9,567 bases of DNA, taken from the NCBI GenBank assembly GCA_938008665.1, contig CALLKA010000122.1:1-9567 (forward strand), given 5' to 3'. Below, one piece after another: positions 1 through 6,311 of this stretch. The first letter of the stretch is position 1, and every line of letters begins with the position of its first letter. The notes under the pieces were generated by a model. The model searched no databases. It was not told where the DNA came from and saw only the letters and a program-made list of their open reading frames with translations. A program made the translations under genes and the position numbers. Source of the DNA: an uncultured Bacteroidota bacterium. Lineage in GTDB: Bacteria > Bacteroidota > Bacteroidia > Chitinophagales > Chitinophagaceae.

Positions 1-1
1 C

Positions 2-1057
2 TTCAAAGGCAATCAATTGAATGATTTACATGCGCAAATTCAAACAAATAGTGTTCAATTAACGGAAGCTTCCGCCGCCATTATTGAAAGTAAAGACCAA
101 TTAACTTCATTACAAGAAGGGTTGGTTGAATCAATTAGAATAAAAGAAGAAGAAGAGTTAAAATTAAATGAAGCGGATCAAACTTATTATAAGTTAAGAA
201 ATGATTTACAAGAAAAGGAAAGTGCATTAAGGCATTTGGTTAAATCTAAGGAATTGGTTGATCAATTAATCAATGAGATTAAGGACAAGTTGAATAACTT
301 GAAATTACAATTAGCAGGAACCAAGGAGCGTTTGAATGTTGAGTTCAAGGTTGAAATTGAGGATATTTTAGATGAAGGACGTTTAACTGACACTTCTTTG
401 GATGAATTACAAGCCAATACAGACAGAATGAAAAAGCGTCTGGAAAATATGGGTGAAGTAAATCCAACTGCTATTGAAGCCTATACTGAAATGAAAAAGA
501 GATATGATTTCATTTTAGAGCAAAAGAATGACTTGGTGACAGCTAAGGATAGTTTGATGCTAACCATTCAGGAAGTTGAAGCAACTGCAAATCAGGCATT
601 TTTGGCCACCTACAATACAGCACGTGAAAACTTCCAAAAAGTATTTAAAGCCTTATTTACAGAGGAAGATTCTTGTGACTTAATATTGGTGGATCCAGAT
701 AATTTAGCTGAAACTGCAGTTGAAATTGTCGCACGTCCTAAAGGTAAAAAACCATCATCTATTAGCCAGTTGAGTGGAGGAGAGCGAACTTTGACAGCAA
801 CTGCAATGCTATTCGCTATTTATTTAATCAAACCAGCACCTTTCTGTATTTTGGATGAGGTGGATGCGCCATTAGATGATGCGAATGTGGGCAAGTTTAC
901 GCAAATGATTAAAAAGTTCAGCGACAACTCACAGTTCATTATTGTAACCCACAATAAACAAACAATGAGTGCGGTGGATGTTATTTATGGCGTAACGATG
1001 CAGGAGCCAGGGGTAAGTAAATTAGTTCCTGTTGACTTTAGAAGTTTGAGTAACTAG
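2..1057 (+). CDS. smc: Chromosome segregation protein SMC, C-terminal part (5' end outside window)
   Basis: This is the C-terminal third of an SMC ATPase, which forms the condensin-like complex that compacts and segregates chromosomes, normally with ScpA and ScpB. The frame is open from base 2 with no upstream stop, so the start, Walker A motif and hinge lie outside the window. Residues here are counted from the TTG at base 17. Residues 1 to about 190 are charged, Glu/Lys-rich and heptad-like, as expected for the returning coiled-coil arm. The head follows: the ABC signature LSGGER at 252-257, Walker B with catalytic Glu in CILDEVD at 277-283, a D-loop (APLDDAN), and a switch histidine in VTHNK at 310-314. 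The stretch GEVNPTAIEAY at 146-156 is also typical of bacterial SMC. The end (VPVDF plus a few residues) matches the family, so the 3' end is intact. A strong terminator follows. Identification is secure; only the missing 5' part is unknown. Confidence 0.96.
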   Translation, partial: FKGNQLNDLHAQIQTNSVQLTEASAAIIESKDQLTSLQEGLVESIRIKEEEELKLNEADQTYYKLRNDLQEKESALRHLVKSKELVDQLINEIKDKLNNLKLQLAGTKERLNVEFKVEIEDILDEGRLTDTSLDELQANTDRMKKRLENMGEVNPTAIEAYTEMKKRYDFILEQKNDLVTAKDSLMLTIQEVEATANQAFLATYNTARENFQKVFKALFTEEDSCDLILVDPDNLAETAVEIVARPKGKKPSSISQLSGGERTLTATAMLFAIYLIKPAPFCILDEVDAPLDDANVGKFTQMIKKFSDNSQFIIVTHNKQTMSAVDVIYGVTMQEPGVSKLVPVDFRSLSN

Positions 1058-1078
1058 GAATTTACGTTCAAAATAATT

Positions 1079-1115
1079 AAAAGGGGTTGCTTCAAAATGG
1101 AAGCGCCCCTTTTTT
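1079..1115 (+). terminator. Intrinsic terminator after smc
   Basis: AAGGGG and GCTTC (1081-1093) pair with GAAGC and CCCCTT (1100-1111) around the loop AAAATG, with a small TT/G internal mismatch. The right arm runs into six T residues at 1110-1115. It lies about 25 bp after the smc stop. The A residues before the stem also pair with the T-run, so it may work on the - strand too, though no - strand gene ends here. Confidence 0.88.
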
Positions 1116-1138
1116 AAATTAAAACATTATTTTATACA

Positions 1139-1558
1139 TTGCTTAAGTCAGCGATCATATTATTTGTAGTTTGTTTTTTATTATACCTGCCATTTAGCAG
1201 ACAGCCAGATTATTTCGATAGTGATACTGCGCCTGCGACTATTAAACTAAAGGAAGGTCATATTGTTGCGGAGTATTCGGAGTATGGTAAATATTATTTC
1301 ATCCAAGTAGATTCGATGACTTATTATAATAGGATAGGAGCTCGTGTTGAAGTTATTTATGAATTGCGTGAACCAGCGCATGCAAAAATTAATCAAGCTT
1401 GGGGGTATTGGATAATTCCAGTTGAATTGGCTTGGTCATTTGGGGCATTTGTAGTTTTACTTGGCGTTGCTTATGCAACCACACATCGGCCACATCCCAA
1501 TGCCATTGTCGAGCAATTAAAAGGAGCAGATGCACCTAAGAAAAAGTATGATAGTTAG
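1139..1558 (+). CDS. Small two-helix membrane protein, DUF3592-like
   Basis: The product is a predicted 139-residue membrane protein of unknown function. A hydrophobic helix at residues 4-19 is followed by a polar segment of about 70 residues, then a second helix at about 91-112 and a short charged tail ending in Lys-Lys-Lys. The middle segment, with a beta-rich stretch and the pattern GARVEVIYELREPAHAKIN just before the second helix, resembles DUF3592 proteins, where a V-x-Y-x-P-x-x-P-like motif precedes the last helix. This is a resemblance by eye, not a proven match. No in-frame ATG exists between the upstream stop at 1115-1117 and the first helix, so the TTG at 1139 is the best start; the next Met (residue 60) would remove the first helix. 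The gene follows the smc terminator, so it needs its own promoter. A weak TACATTG at 1135-1141 is the only candidate seen and sits too close to the start to be convincing. Its stop overlaps that of smpB. Confidence 0.72.
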   Translation: MLKSAIILFVVCFLLYLPFSRQPDYFDSDTAPATIKLKEGHIVAEYSEYGKYYFIQVDSMTYYNRIGARVEVIYELREPAHAKINQAWGYWIIPVELAWSFGAFVVLLGVAYATTHRPHPNAIVEQLKGADAPKKKYDS

Positions 1559-2013
1559 CGTTTGAGTAGGCGTTTGATTTCTTTGTCAACATCTCGATTT
1601 TTGATGGTCTCTCGTTTGTCAAATTCCTTTTTACCTTTTGCTAATCCAATCTCCACTTTGGCATAGCGTTTTTCATTAAAGAATATTCGTAGTGGGATGA
1701 TAGAAAATCCTTTTTCTTTTACCTTGCCTTCTAGTTTTTCTAATTCTCTTTTATTTAATAGCAATTTGCGATCGTGTACTTCAATGTGGTTATTTTTATT
1801 ACCATGGGTATAGGCATTTATAAATAAACCCCTAACCCAAAGTTCTCCTTTATCAAACATGCAAAAGGAATCATTAAAACTTACCTTTCCCTCCCTGATC
1901 GATTTTACTTCAGTGCCTAGCAATACAATGCCTGCCTCATACTTGTCCTCGATGTGGAAGTTAAAATAGGCTTGCCTATTATTGAGTTCGGTTTGTTTAA
2001 CAACTTTTGCCAT
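1555..2013 (-). CDS. smpB: SsrA-binding protein SmpB
   Basis: SmpB binds tmRNA (SsrA) and delivers it to stalled ribosomes in trans-translation, where stalled peptides are tagged for proteolysis and the ribosome is freed. The 152-residue length is normal for the family. Signature segments appear in order: NRQAYFNF at 12-19, YEAGIVLLGTEVKSIREG at 25-42 (tmRNA-binding beta-barrel), GELWV at 56-60, RKLLL at 82-86, the KGFSIIPL strand at 101-108, and GLAKGKKEFDKRE at 123-135. The basic C-terminal tail (DKEIKRLLKR) is complete; in the family it inserts into the mRNA channel. The start is the ATG at 2011-2013, directly preceded on its own strand by TTATTTTTT and a 12-bp hairpin. The tmRNA gene itself is not in this window. 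The TAA stop overlaps the stop of the opposing membrane-protein gene by 4 nt. Confidence 0.97.
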   Translation of the reverse strand: MAKVVKQTELNNRQAYFNFHIEDKYEAGIVLLGTEVKSIREGKVSFNDSFCMFDKGELWVRGLFINAYTHGNKNNHIEVHDRKLLLNKRELEKLEGKVKEKGFSIIPLRIFFNEKRYAKVEIGLAKGKKEFDKRETIKNRDVDKEIKRLLKR

Positions 2014-2050
2014 AAAAAATAATCCCGGTCTCGAATACTCGGGACCGGGA
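2014..2050 (-). terminator. 12-bp hairpin plus T-run between accD and smpB
   Basis: On the - strand, TCCCGGTC (2050-2043) pairs with GACCGGGA (2030-2023). One G-T wobble pair and an inner CGA/TCG stem extend this to 12 bp, closed by a 4-nt loop at 2035-2038. TTATTTTTT follows and runs straight into the smpB ATG. The geometry fits a rho-independent terminator for accD, which ends about 55 bp upstream. It is also GC-rich in an AT-rich setting. Because the T-run touches the smpB start codon, it could instead be a structured smpB leader. Confidence 0.8.
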
Positions 2051-2051
2051 A

Positions 2052-2059
2052 CAAAAGTA
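2052..2059 (-). promoter_or_regulatory. Candidate -7 box of the smpB promoter
   Basis: The - strand reads TACTTTTG, an exact match to the Bacteroidota -7 consensus TAnnTTTG. No TTTG or TTG is seen 17-20 nt upstream, so the -33 half is missing or weak. Transcription would start inside or at the edge of the hairpin at 2023-2050. This is inference from motif and position only. Confidence 0.5.
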
Positions 2060-2105
2060 ATATAAGTATTCTGTTTTTGAATTAGAAACTTAAACCGAAG
2101 GCCTT

Positions 2106-3029
2106 TTAATTTCTAAAAAGGAAGGCGACTTCAGAAAGCTTGTTTTTTAACTCTTTACGATCTATAATGAAGTCTAAAAATCCATGTTCTAATAAAAATT
2201 CACTTCTTTGAAAGCCAGGAGGTAAATCTTTTTTTATGGTTTCCTTAATGACTCTAGGGCCTGCAAAACCAATTAAAGCGCCTGGTTCCGCAATATTAAT
2301 ATCACCTAACATGCCAAAGCTAGCTGAAATACCACCAAAGGTAGGGTCAGTTAATAAGGAGATGAAAGGTAATTTTGCATCACTCAATTGTGATAATTTG
2401 CCACTTGTTTTTGCTAATTGCATTAAGCTAAAAGCACTTTCCATCATACGTGCGCCTCCACTTTTGCTGATCACTAAAAAAGGATGGTTGTGTTGAATAC
2501 AATAATCTACTGCACGACTAAATTTTTCACCCATCACACTGCCTAGGGAACCGCCGATAAATTCAAAGTCCATACAAGCGACCACGATGGATTCATCATT
2601 TACTTTTCCAACGGCAACACGCATGGAATCCTTTAAATCTGTTTTTGCATGAATTTCATCCAATCGTTTTTGATAATTTTTTAAATCAGTAAAATTCAAC
2701 GCATCTTTACTTTTGATATTATCAAACAATTCAGTGAATTCCGCTTCATTAAATAAAATGTCAAAATATTCATCGCTACCAATGCGGTGATGAAAGTTGC
2801 ACTTACTACATATGTATAAGTTTTCCTTTAGTTCGGAGCTAGTACATATATGATTACAGGATGGGCACTTTGTCCATAATCCTTCAGGCGTTTCTTTTTT
2901 ATCAGCAGTGGAAGTAGTAATTCCTTTTCTTATTCTTTTAAACCATCTGGATTTACTAGCATCATTGCCAATCGTTTCCTCCCCAGTTAGGTTTACTTCA
3001 ATATCTTCTTCTCTGTTTTTCATTGGCAT
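2106..3029 (-). CDS. accD: Acetyl-CoA carboxylase, carboxyltransferase subunit beta
   Basis: AccD forms the carboxyltransferase with AccA and moves CO2 from carboxybiotin on AccB to acetyl-CoA, giving malonyl-CoA for fatty acid synthesis. Residues are counted from the ATG at 3027-3029 (307 aa). An N-terminal zinc ribbon has Cys at 55, 58, 74 and 77 (CPSC...CSKC). The crotonase-like fold follows, with SGGARM at 190-195, TDPTFGGISASFGMLGD at 227-243 and GFAGPRV at 254-260, all expected AccD motifs. The conserved family start (SRWFKRIRKGI) begins only at about residue 27, so there is an acidic N-terminal extension of at least 24 residues. No in-frame ATG, GTG or TTG lies closer to the conserved part. 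Other possible starts are ATG 3021-3023 (two residues shorter) and GTG 3048-3050 (seven longer). accA is not in the window. fbaA upstream ends in a terminator, so accD should have its own promoter; I could not identify a good one. Confidence 0.95.
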   Translation of the reverse strand: MPMKNREEDIEVNLTGEETIGNDASKSRWFKRIRKGITTSTADKKETPEGLWTKCPSCNHICTSSELKENLYICSKCNFHHRIGSDEYFDILFNEAEFTELFDNIKSKDALNFTDLKNYQKRLDEIHAKTDLKDSMRVAVGKVNDESIVVACMDFEFIGGSLGSVMGEKFSRAVDYCIQHNHPFLVISKSGGARMMESAFSLMQLAKTSGKLSQLSDAKLPFISLLTDPTFGGISASFGMLGDINIAEPGALIGFAGPRVIKETIKKDLPPGFQRSEFLLEHGFLDFIIDRKELKNKLSEVAFLFRN

Positions 3030-3052
3030 CGATTTAAGATAATATACCACAG

Positions 3053-3079
3053 GCTATAATAGCTTATGCGTTTATGCAA
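3053..3079 (-). repeat. Small palindrome and tandem octamer upstream of accD
   Basis: GCTATAATAGC at 3053-3063 is an 11-bp inverted repeat with a single central base. Next to it the - strand reads GCATAAACGCATAAGC, two octamers differing at one base. They lie between the fbaA terminator and the accD start, where the accD promoter should be. A role as regulator binding sites is possible but unproven; short repeats like these can arise by chance in AT-rich DNA. Confidence 0.3.
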
Positions 3080-3103
3080 TCGGTTTCGTTATTATGAAGT
3101 TAT

Positions 3104-3144
3104 AAAAAAATAAACAGCCACCTAATTTTGGTTAGTATGGCTGT
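3104..3144 (-). terminator. Intrinsic terminator after fbaA
   Basis: On the - strand ACAGCCA (3144-3138) pairs with TGGCTGT (3120-3114). An inner CTAA/TTAG stem extends the hairpin, and TTATTTTTTT follows. It begins 13 bp after the fbaA stop and separates fbaA from accD. Confidence 0.87.
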
Positions 3145-3157
3145 GTTAAAATTTTGT

Positions 3158-4225
3158 TTAAGCGTTACGGTTAAGACAATTTAAGTCATTAAAAGCAATC
3201 TCAAGTCGTGAAATAAAGGATTCTTCTCCTTTTCTCAACCAAACTCTAGGATCGTAGAACTTTTTATTGGGTTTGTCTGACCCATCAGGATTTCCTAATT
3301 GGGTTTGTAGGTAGGGTTCATTCTTAATATAATATTTCAAAATACCCTCCCAGAAAGCCCATTGTAAATCGGTATCTAAATTCATTTTGATTGCGCCATA
3401 TCCAATCGCTTCTCTAATTTGATTTTGAGGAGAACCAGAACCGCCATGGAAAACAAAATAAACAGGTTTTGCTTCTGTCTTTAAATGGTTTTGAATATAT
3501 ACCTGACTATTGTTTAAAATATCAGGTCTCAATTCAACATTGCCTGGACTATACACGCCGTGTACATTTCCAAAAGCTGCAGCAACAGTAAACATTTTGC
3601 TGATTTTACTTAATTCAGTATATGCGTAAGCAACGTGTTCGGGTTGTGTATATAATTTGTCATTTTCTACACCACTATTATCAACACCATCTTCTTCACC
3701 ACCTGTAACACCTAATTCAATTTCAATACTCATTCCTAATGGCGCCATTCTTTTAAAGAACTCAGCAGAGGTTTGAATGTTTTCCTCCAAAGATTCTTCA
3801 GATAAATCCAACATATGAGAACTAAATAAAGGTTGTCCTTTTTCTTTGTTGTATTGCTCACCAGCATCAATTAATGCACTGATCCATGGAAGCCATTTTT
3901 TTGATGCGTGATCGGTATGTAATACGACAGGAACATTATAAAATTTAGCAACTTGGTGCACATGCAAAGCGCCTGCGATTGCACCTTGAATATTCGCTTG
4001 TAAATTATCATTCGGCATGCCTTTTCCAGCGATGAATTGCGCACCTCCATTTGAAAATTGAATGATAATAGGAGAGTTCACCTTTGCAGCTGTTTCGATA
4101 GCAGCATTAATGGTATCTGTGCCTGTTGTGTTTACTGCTGGAATTGCAAAATTGTTGGCTTTGGCATCGTTGTATAATGCTTCTAATTCTTTGCCAAATA
4201 AAACGCCCGAACTGTACTTACTCAT
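3158..4225 (-). CDS. fbaA: Fructose-bisphosphate aldolase, class II (FbaA type)
   Basis: This is a zinc-dependent class II aldolase that splits fructose 1,6-bisphosphate into dihydroxyacetone phosphate and glyceraldehyde 3-phosphate in glycolysis, and runs in reverse in gluconeogenesis. The 355 residues match the E. coli FbaA (class IIA) length, and the sequence follows that subtype closely. Visible features are VLHTDH at 101-106 (Asp105 as the expected catalytic acid/base, His106 as a zinc ligand), LFSSHMLDLSEESLEENI at 133-150, the long class IIA stretch IEIELGVTGGEEDGVDNS at 167-184, FGNVHGVY at 218-225 (His222, zinc), FVFHGGSGS at 257-265 (His260, zinc, and the phosphate-binding loop) and NLDTD at 282-286. 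The C-terminus (NKKFYDPRVWLRKGEESF) is also characteristic. The ATG start at 4223-4225 is supported by a consensus promoter about 20 nt upstream. A terminator follows directly. Confidence 0.98.
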   Translation of the reverse strand: MSKYSSGVLFGKELEALYNDAKANNFAIPAVNTTGTDTINAAIETAAKVNSPIIIQFSNGGAQFIAGKGMPNDNLQANIQGAIAGALHVHQVAKFYNVPVVLHTDHASKKWLPWISALIDAGEQYNKEKGQPLFSSHMLDLSEESLEENIQTSAEFFKRMAPLGMSIEIELGVTGGEEDGVDNSGVENDKLYTQPEHVAYAYTELSKISKMFTVAAAFGNVHGVYSPGNVELRPDILNNSQVYIQNHLKTEAKPVYFVFHGGSGSPQNQIREAIGYGAIKMNLDTDLQWAFWEGILKYYIKNEPYLQTQLGNPDGSDKPNKKFYDPRVWLRKGEESFISRLEIAFNDLNCLNRNA

Positions 4226-4243
4226 AGATTAATTATTGAGTAG

Positions 4244-4271
4244 CAAATATACAAATTCTTGTCCAAACAAA
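4244..4271 (-). promoter_or_regulatory. Promoter of fbaA
   Basis: The - strand has TATATTTG (4251-4244), an exact TAnnTTTG -7 box. An upstream TTTG (4271-4268) lies 16 nt away, slightly short of the usual 19; a second TTTG is closer still. The -7 box ends 18 nt before the fbaA ATG, giving a short leader. The perfect inverted repeat GTTAGTCTAAC (4273-4283) lies immediately upstream and could be a regulator site. Confidence 0.68.
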
Positions 4272-4307
4272 GGTTAGTCTAACAGGGCATGTACTAGTTA
4301 AAATTCT

Positions 4308-5282
4308 TTATAAAAAGCCCTTATTTTTCATCCATTCATCATTATAAACCTTACCCACATACCTGCTGCCATGATCATGAAAAATACAAACAACAATATC
4401 AGTTGGCTTAAGCTTATCTTTTAATTGTATTAAACCTTGTAAGCAACTACCTGCACTATAGCCACAAAAAAGACCTTCTTCTTTGGCTAATCGACGAGTC
4501 ATTAGTGCGCCGTCCTTATCCGTTACTTGTTCAAAATGATTAATGACGGACATATCATAATTTTCAGGTATAAAATCTTCTCCAAATCCTTCGGCAATAT
4601 AAGGGGCTACTTTACTGTGATCAATTTCGCCAGTATTAAAATAATGTGTCAATAGTGATCCAACAGGATCAATCGCCCAAATTTGAATGTTCGGATTTTT
4701 TTCTTTTAAAAATTTTGCAATGCCTGTAATGGTTCCACCAGTTCCTGCAGTACAAACTAAGTGGGTAATTTTTCCTTCCGTTTGTTCCCAAATTTCAGGG
4801 CCTGTACTTTCATAGTGTGCCAATCGATTTGCTAAATTATCATATTGATTTACAAAAAAAGAATTTGGTATTTCGTCGGCTAATTTTCGCGCCACTGAAT
4901 AATAACTTTTGGGATCAGTAGGTTCCACATTGGTCGGACATACAAATACTTCGGCACCCATAGCTCTTAAAATATCTATTTTTTCTTTACTCTGCTTATC
5001 AGTAGTGGTGAATATGCATTTGTATCCTTTAACAATTGCTGCTAATGCTAATCCCATTCCGGTATTACCACTGGTGCATTCGATGATGGTGCCCCCAGGT
5101 TTTAATCTTCCATCAGCTTCTGCCACTTCAACCATCTTTAAAGCCATCCTATCTTTTATGGAGTTTCCAGGATTAAAATAATCTACTTTGGCAAGTATGG
5201 TCGCAGGAATAGATTCGGTTATTTTATTTAAACGAATTAAAGGAGTGTTGCCAATGGTCTCTAATATATTATTTAACCACAT
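4308..5282 (-). CDS. PLP-dependent cysteine synthase / cystathionine beta-synthase-like enzyme
   Basis: This is a fold-type II PLP enzyme of sulfur amino acid metabolism. Residues are counted from the ATG at 5280-5282 (324 aa). Features in order: the opening NILETIGNTPLIRLNK, the PLP-lysine segment NPGNSIKDRM (Lys43), the substrate loop TSGNTG at 70-75, the phosphate-binding GTGGTITG at 180-187, and SAGS at 276-279, whose first Ser is expected to contact the PLP ring nitrogen. The overall pattern and the ending (NDEWMKNKGFL) resemble the catalytic core of eukaryotic cystathionine beta-synthase more than CysK or CysM. The N-terminal haem region and C-terminal CBS regulatory domains are absent. 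It may make cysteine from O-acetylserine and sulfide, or cystathionine from serine and homocysteine; sequence alone does not decide. An alternative TTG start at 5297 would lie only about 11 nt after the -7 box, so the ATG is preferred. No terminator is visible before fbaA. Confidence 0.9.
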   Translation of the reverse strand: MWLNNILETIGNTPLIRLNKITESIPATILAKVDYFNPGNSIKDRMALKMVEVAEADGRLKPGGTIIECTSGNTGMGLALAAIVKGYKCIFTTTDKQSKEKIDILRAMGAEVFVCPTNVEPTDPKSYYSVARKLADEIPNSFFVNQYDNLANRLAHYESTGPEIWEQTEGKITHLVCTAGTGGTITGIAKFLKEKNPNIQIWAIDPVGSLLTHYFNTGEIDHSKVAPYIAEGFGEDFIPENYDMSVINHFEQVTDKDGALMTRRLAKEEGLFCGYSAGSCLQGLIQLKDKLKPTDIVVCIFHDHGSRYVGKVYNDEWMKNKGFL

Positions 5283-5291
5283 AGGATTATT

Positions 5292-5316
5292 GATCAATGT
5301 TGATCTTGTAAAATTA
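5292..5316 (-). promoter_or_regulatory. Candidate promoter and overlapping palindrome before the cysteine synthase-like gene
   Basis: The - strand reads TAATTTTA (5316-5309), one base off the -7 consensus TAnnTTTG, with no clear -33 element. Three bases downstream is the perfect inverted repeat GATCAA-TG-TTGATC (5292-5305), which would cover the transcription start. That is a common operator position. Chance occurrence of a 6+6 palindrome is not negligible. Confidence 0.42.
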
Positions 5317-5345
5317 GCGTAAAAATTAGAGAAACTAAGAGATGT

Positions 5346-5357
5346 TAGTAATTACTA
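5346..5357. repeat. 12-bp perfect palindrome at the plsX stop
   Basis: TAGTAATTACTA is fully self-complementary and includes the plsX stop codon on the - strand. A competing hairpin (ACTAA/TTAGT around 6 nt) lies just downstream, followed by a loose T-rich stretch. Either could form a weak terminator, but the stems are short and AT-only, so I do not call one. Confidence 0.35.
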
Positions 5358-6296
5358 GAGATTCGCAAAATTCGATGTGATAATATCGCAGAATTTTGTA
5401 GCGATCAATTTTTCTCCAAGTGCAATCATATTGGAGAATGCTTTTGCATTGCTAATGCCATGTCCAATGATGACAGGTTTGTTGACACCTAAAACAGGAG
5501 TGCCACCATAGTTTTCAAAATGAAAACGTCCAAAGAAGGAATCCTTTTCCAAATTTTGATGCTTTGCAGCATCATACATAGCTTCGGCAGTTTTTAAAAT
5601 AATATTGCCCGTAAATCCATCACAAACGATGACATCGGCTTTATCATTGAAAACATCTCTGCCTTCCACATTACCTATAAAACGAATGGCTGTATTTTCT
5701 TTCAATAAAGGGTAGGTGGCTTGTGCAAGTAAATTTCCTTTACCTTCCTCTTCGCCCATGTTTAATAATGCAACCGACGGATCAGAAATATTTAAAATAT
5801 GCTTTGCGTATAAATTGCCTAAAATACCAAACTGATTTAATTGCTCAGGTTTGCAATCTGCGTTTAAGCCTACATCTACTAAAATGCCAGTTTGCCCATT
5901 TAATTTCGGAAGTAAGGTGGCAATGGTGGGTCTTAGAACGCCACTGATTGGCTTAATACTAAACATTGCACCCACTAACATTGCTCCAGTGTTTCCAGCA
6001 CTTAAGAATGCATCTATTTCACCGGTAGCCAATAATTTAAATCCAATAGCAATGGAGGAATTGGGTTTTTCTTTTAAAGCCTTTGTGGGATGTTCATGAT
6101 ATCCAATTACTTCTGGGGCATGGACTAAATGCAAAAATGGTGACGATAAACCATGTTCCTGAAATAATTGTTTCAGTTGTGTTTCGTCACCAATGCAAAA
6201 TATGTTGTTATCGGAGTTGGTAAGATAATGTTTTACGCCTTTTACCGCTTCTAGTGGTGCAAAATCACCACCCATCATATCAATACCGATATTCAT
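5355..6296 (-). CDS. plsX: Phosphate acyltransferase PlsX
   Basis: PlsX converts acyl-ACP and inorganic phosphate to acyl-phosphate, the acyl donor for PlsY in the first step of phospholipid synthesis. It is a peripheral membrane enzyme. The 313 residues are a normal length. Expected segments are all present: DMMGGDFAPLE at 6-16, LSAGNTGAMLVGAM at 98-111, VDVGLNADCKP at 140-150, LNMGEEEGKGN at 178-188, FIGNVEGRD at 206-214, VCDGFTGN at 224-231, and GTPVLGVNKPVIIGHG at 265-280. The ATG at 6294-6296 places the conserved DMMGGD at the usual distance from the N-terminus. It lies 15 bp after rpmF, so the two are almost certainly co-transcribed. In many bacteria fabH follows plsX; here the next gene is the cysteine synthase-like gene. 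Identification is secure. Confidence 0.98.
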   Translation of the reverse strand: MNIGIDMMGGDFAPLEAVKGVKHYLTNSDNNIFCIGDETQLKQLFQEHGLSSPFLHLVHAPEVIGYHEHPTKALKEKPNSSIAIGFKLLATGEIDAFLSAGNTGAMLVGAMFSIKPISGVLRPTIATLLPKLNGQTGILVDVGLNADCKPEQLNQFGILGNLYAKHILNISDPSVALLNMGEEEGKGNLLAQATYPLLKENTAIRFIGNVEGRDVFNDKADVIVCDGFTGNIILKTAEAMYDAAKHQNLEKDSFFGRFHFENYGGTPVLGVNKPVIIGHGISNAKAFSNMIALGEKLIATKFCDIITSNFANL

Positions 6297-6311
6297 TAAA
6301 TTTTATTTGAA

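Noticed and set aside
1558..1577. Direct repeat GCGTTTGA twice, 12 nt apart, at the smpB 3' end
   Set aside because: It simply encodes the repeated Lys-Arg pattern of the basic SmpB tail.
2236..2496. Open frame on the + strand inside accD (86 codons)
   Set aside because: It is fully antisense to well-conserved AccD coding sequence and its translation resembles no family.
4909..5181. Open frame on the + strand inside the cysteine synthase-like gene (90 codons)
   Set aside because: It is antisense to conserved PLP-enzyme motifs, including TSGNTG; its apparent hydrophobic residues are the complement of that coding sequence.
5283..5297. TTG start at 5297 for the cysteine synthase-like gene
   Set aside because: It lies about 11 nt after the -7 box and inside the palindrome; the ATG at 5282 starts right at the conserved N-terminus.
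5723..6099. Two overlapping + strand open frames inside plsX
   Set aside because: Both are antisense to plsX motifs; neither shows a promoter, leader or recognisable domain.
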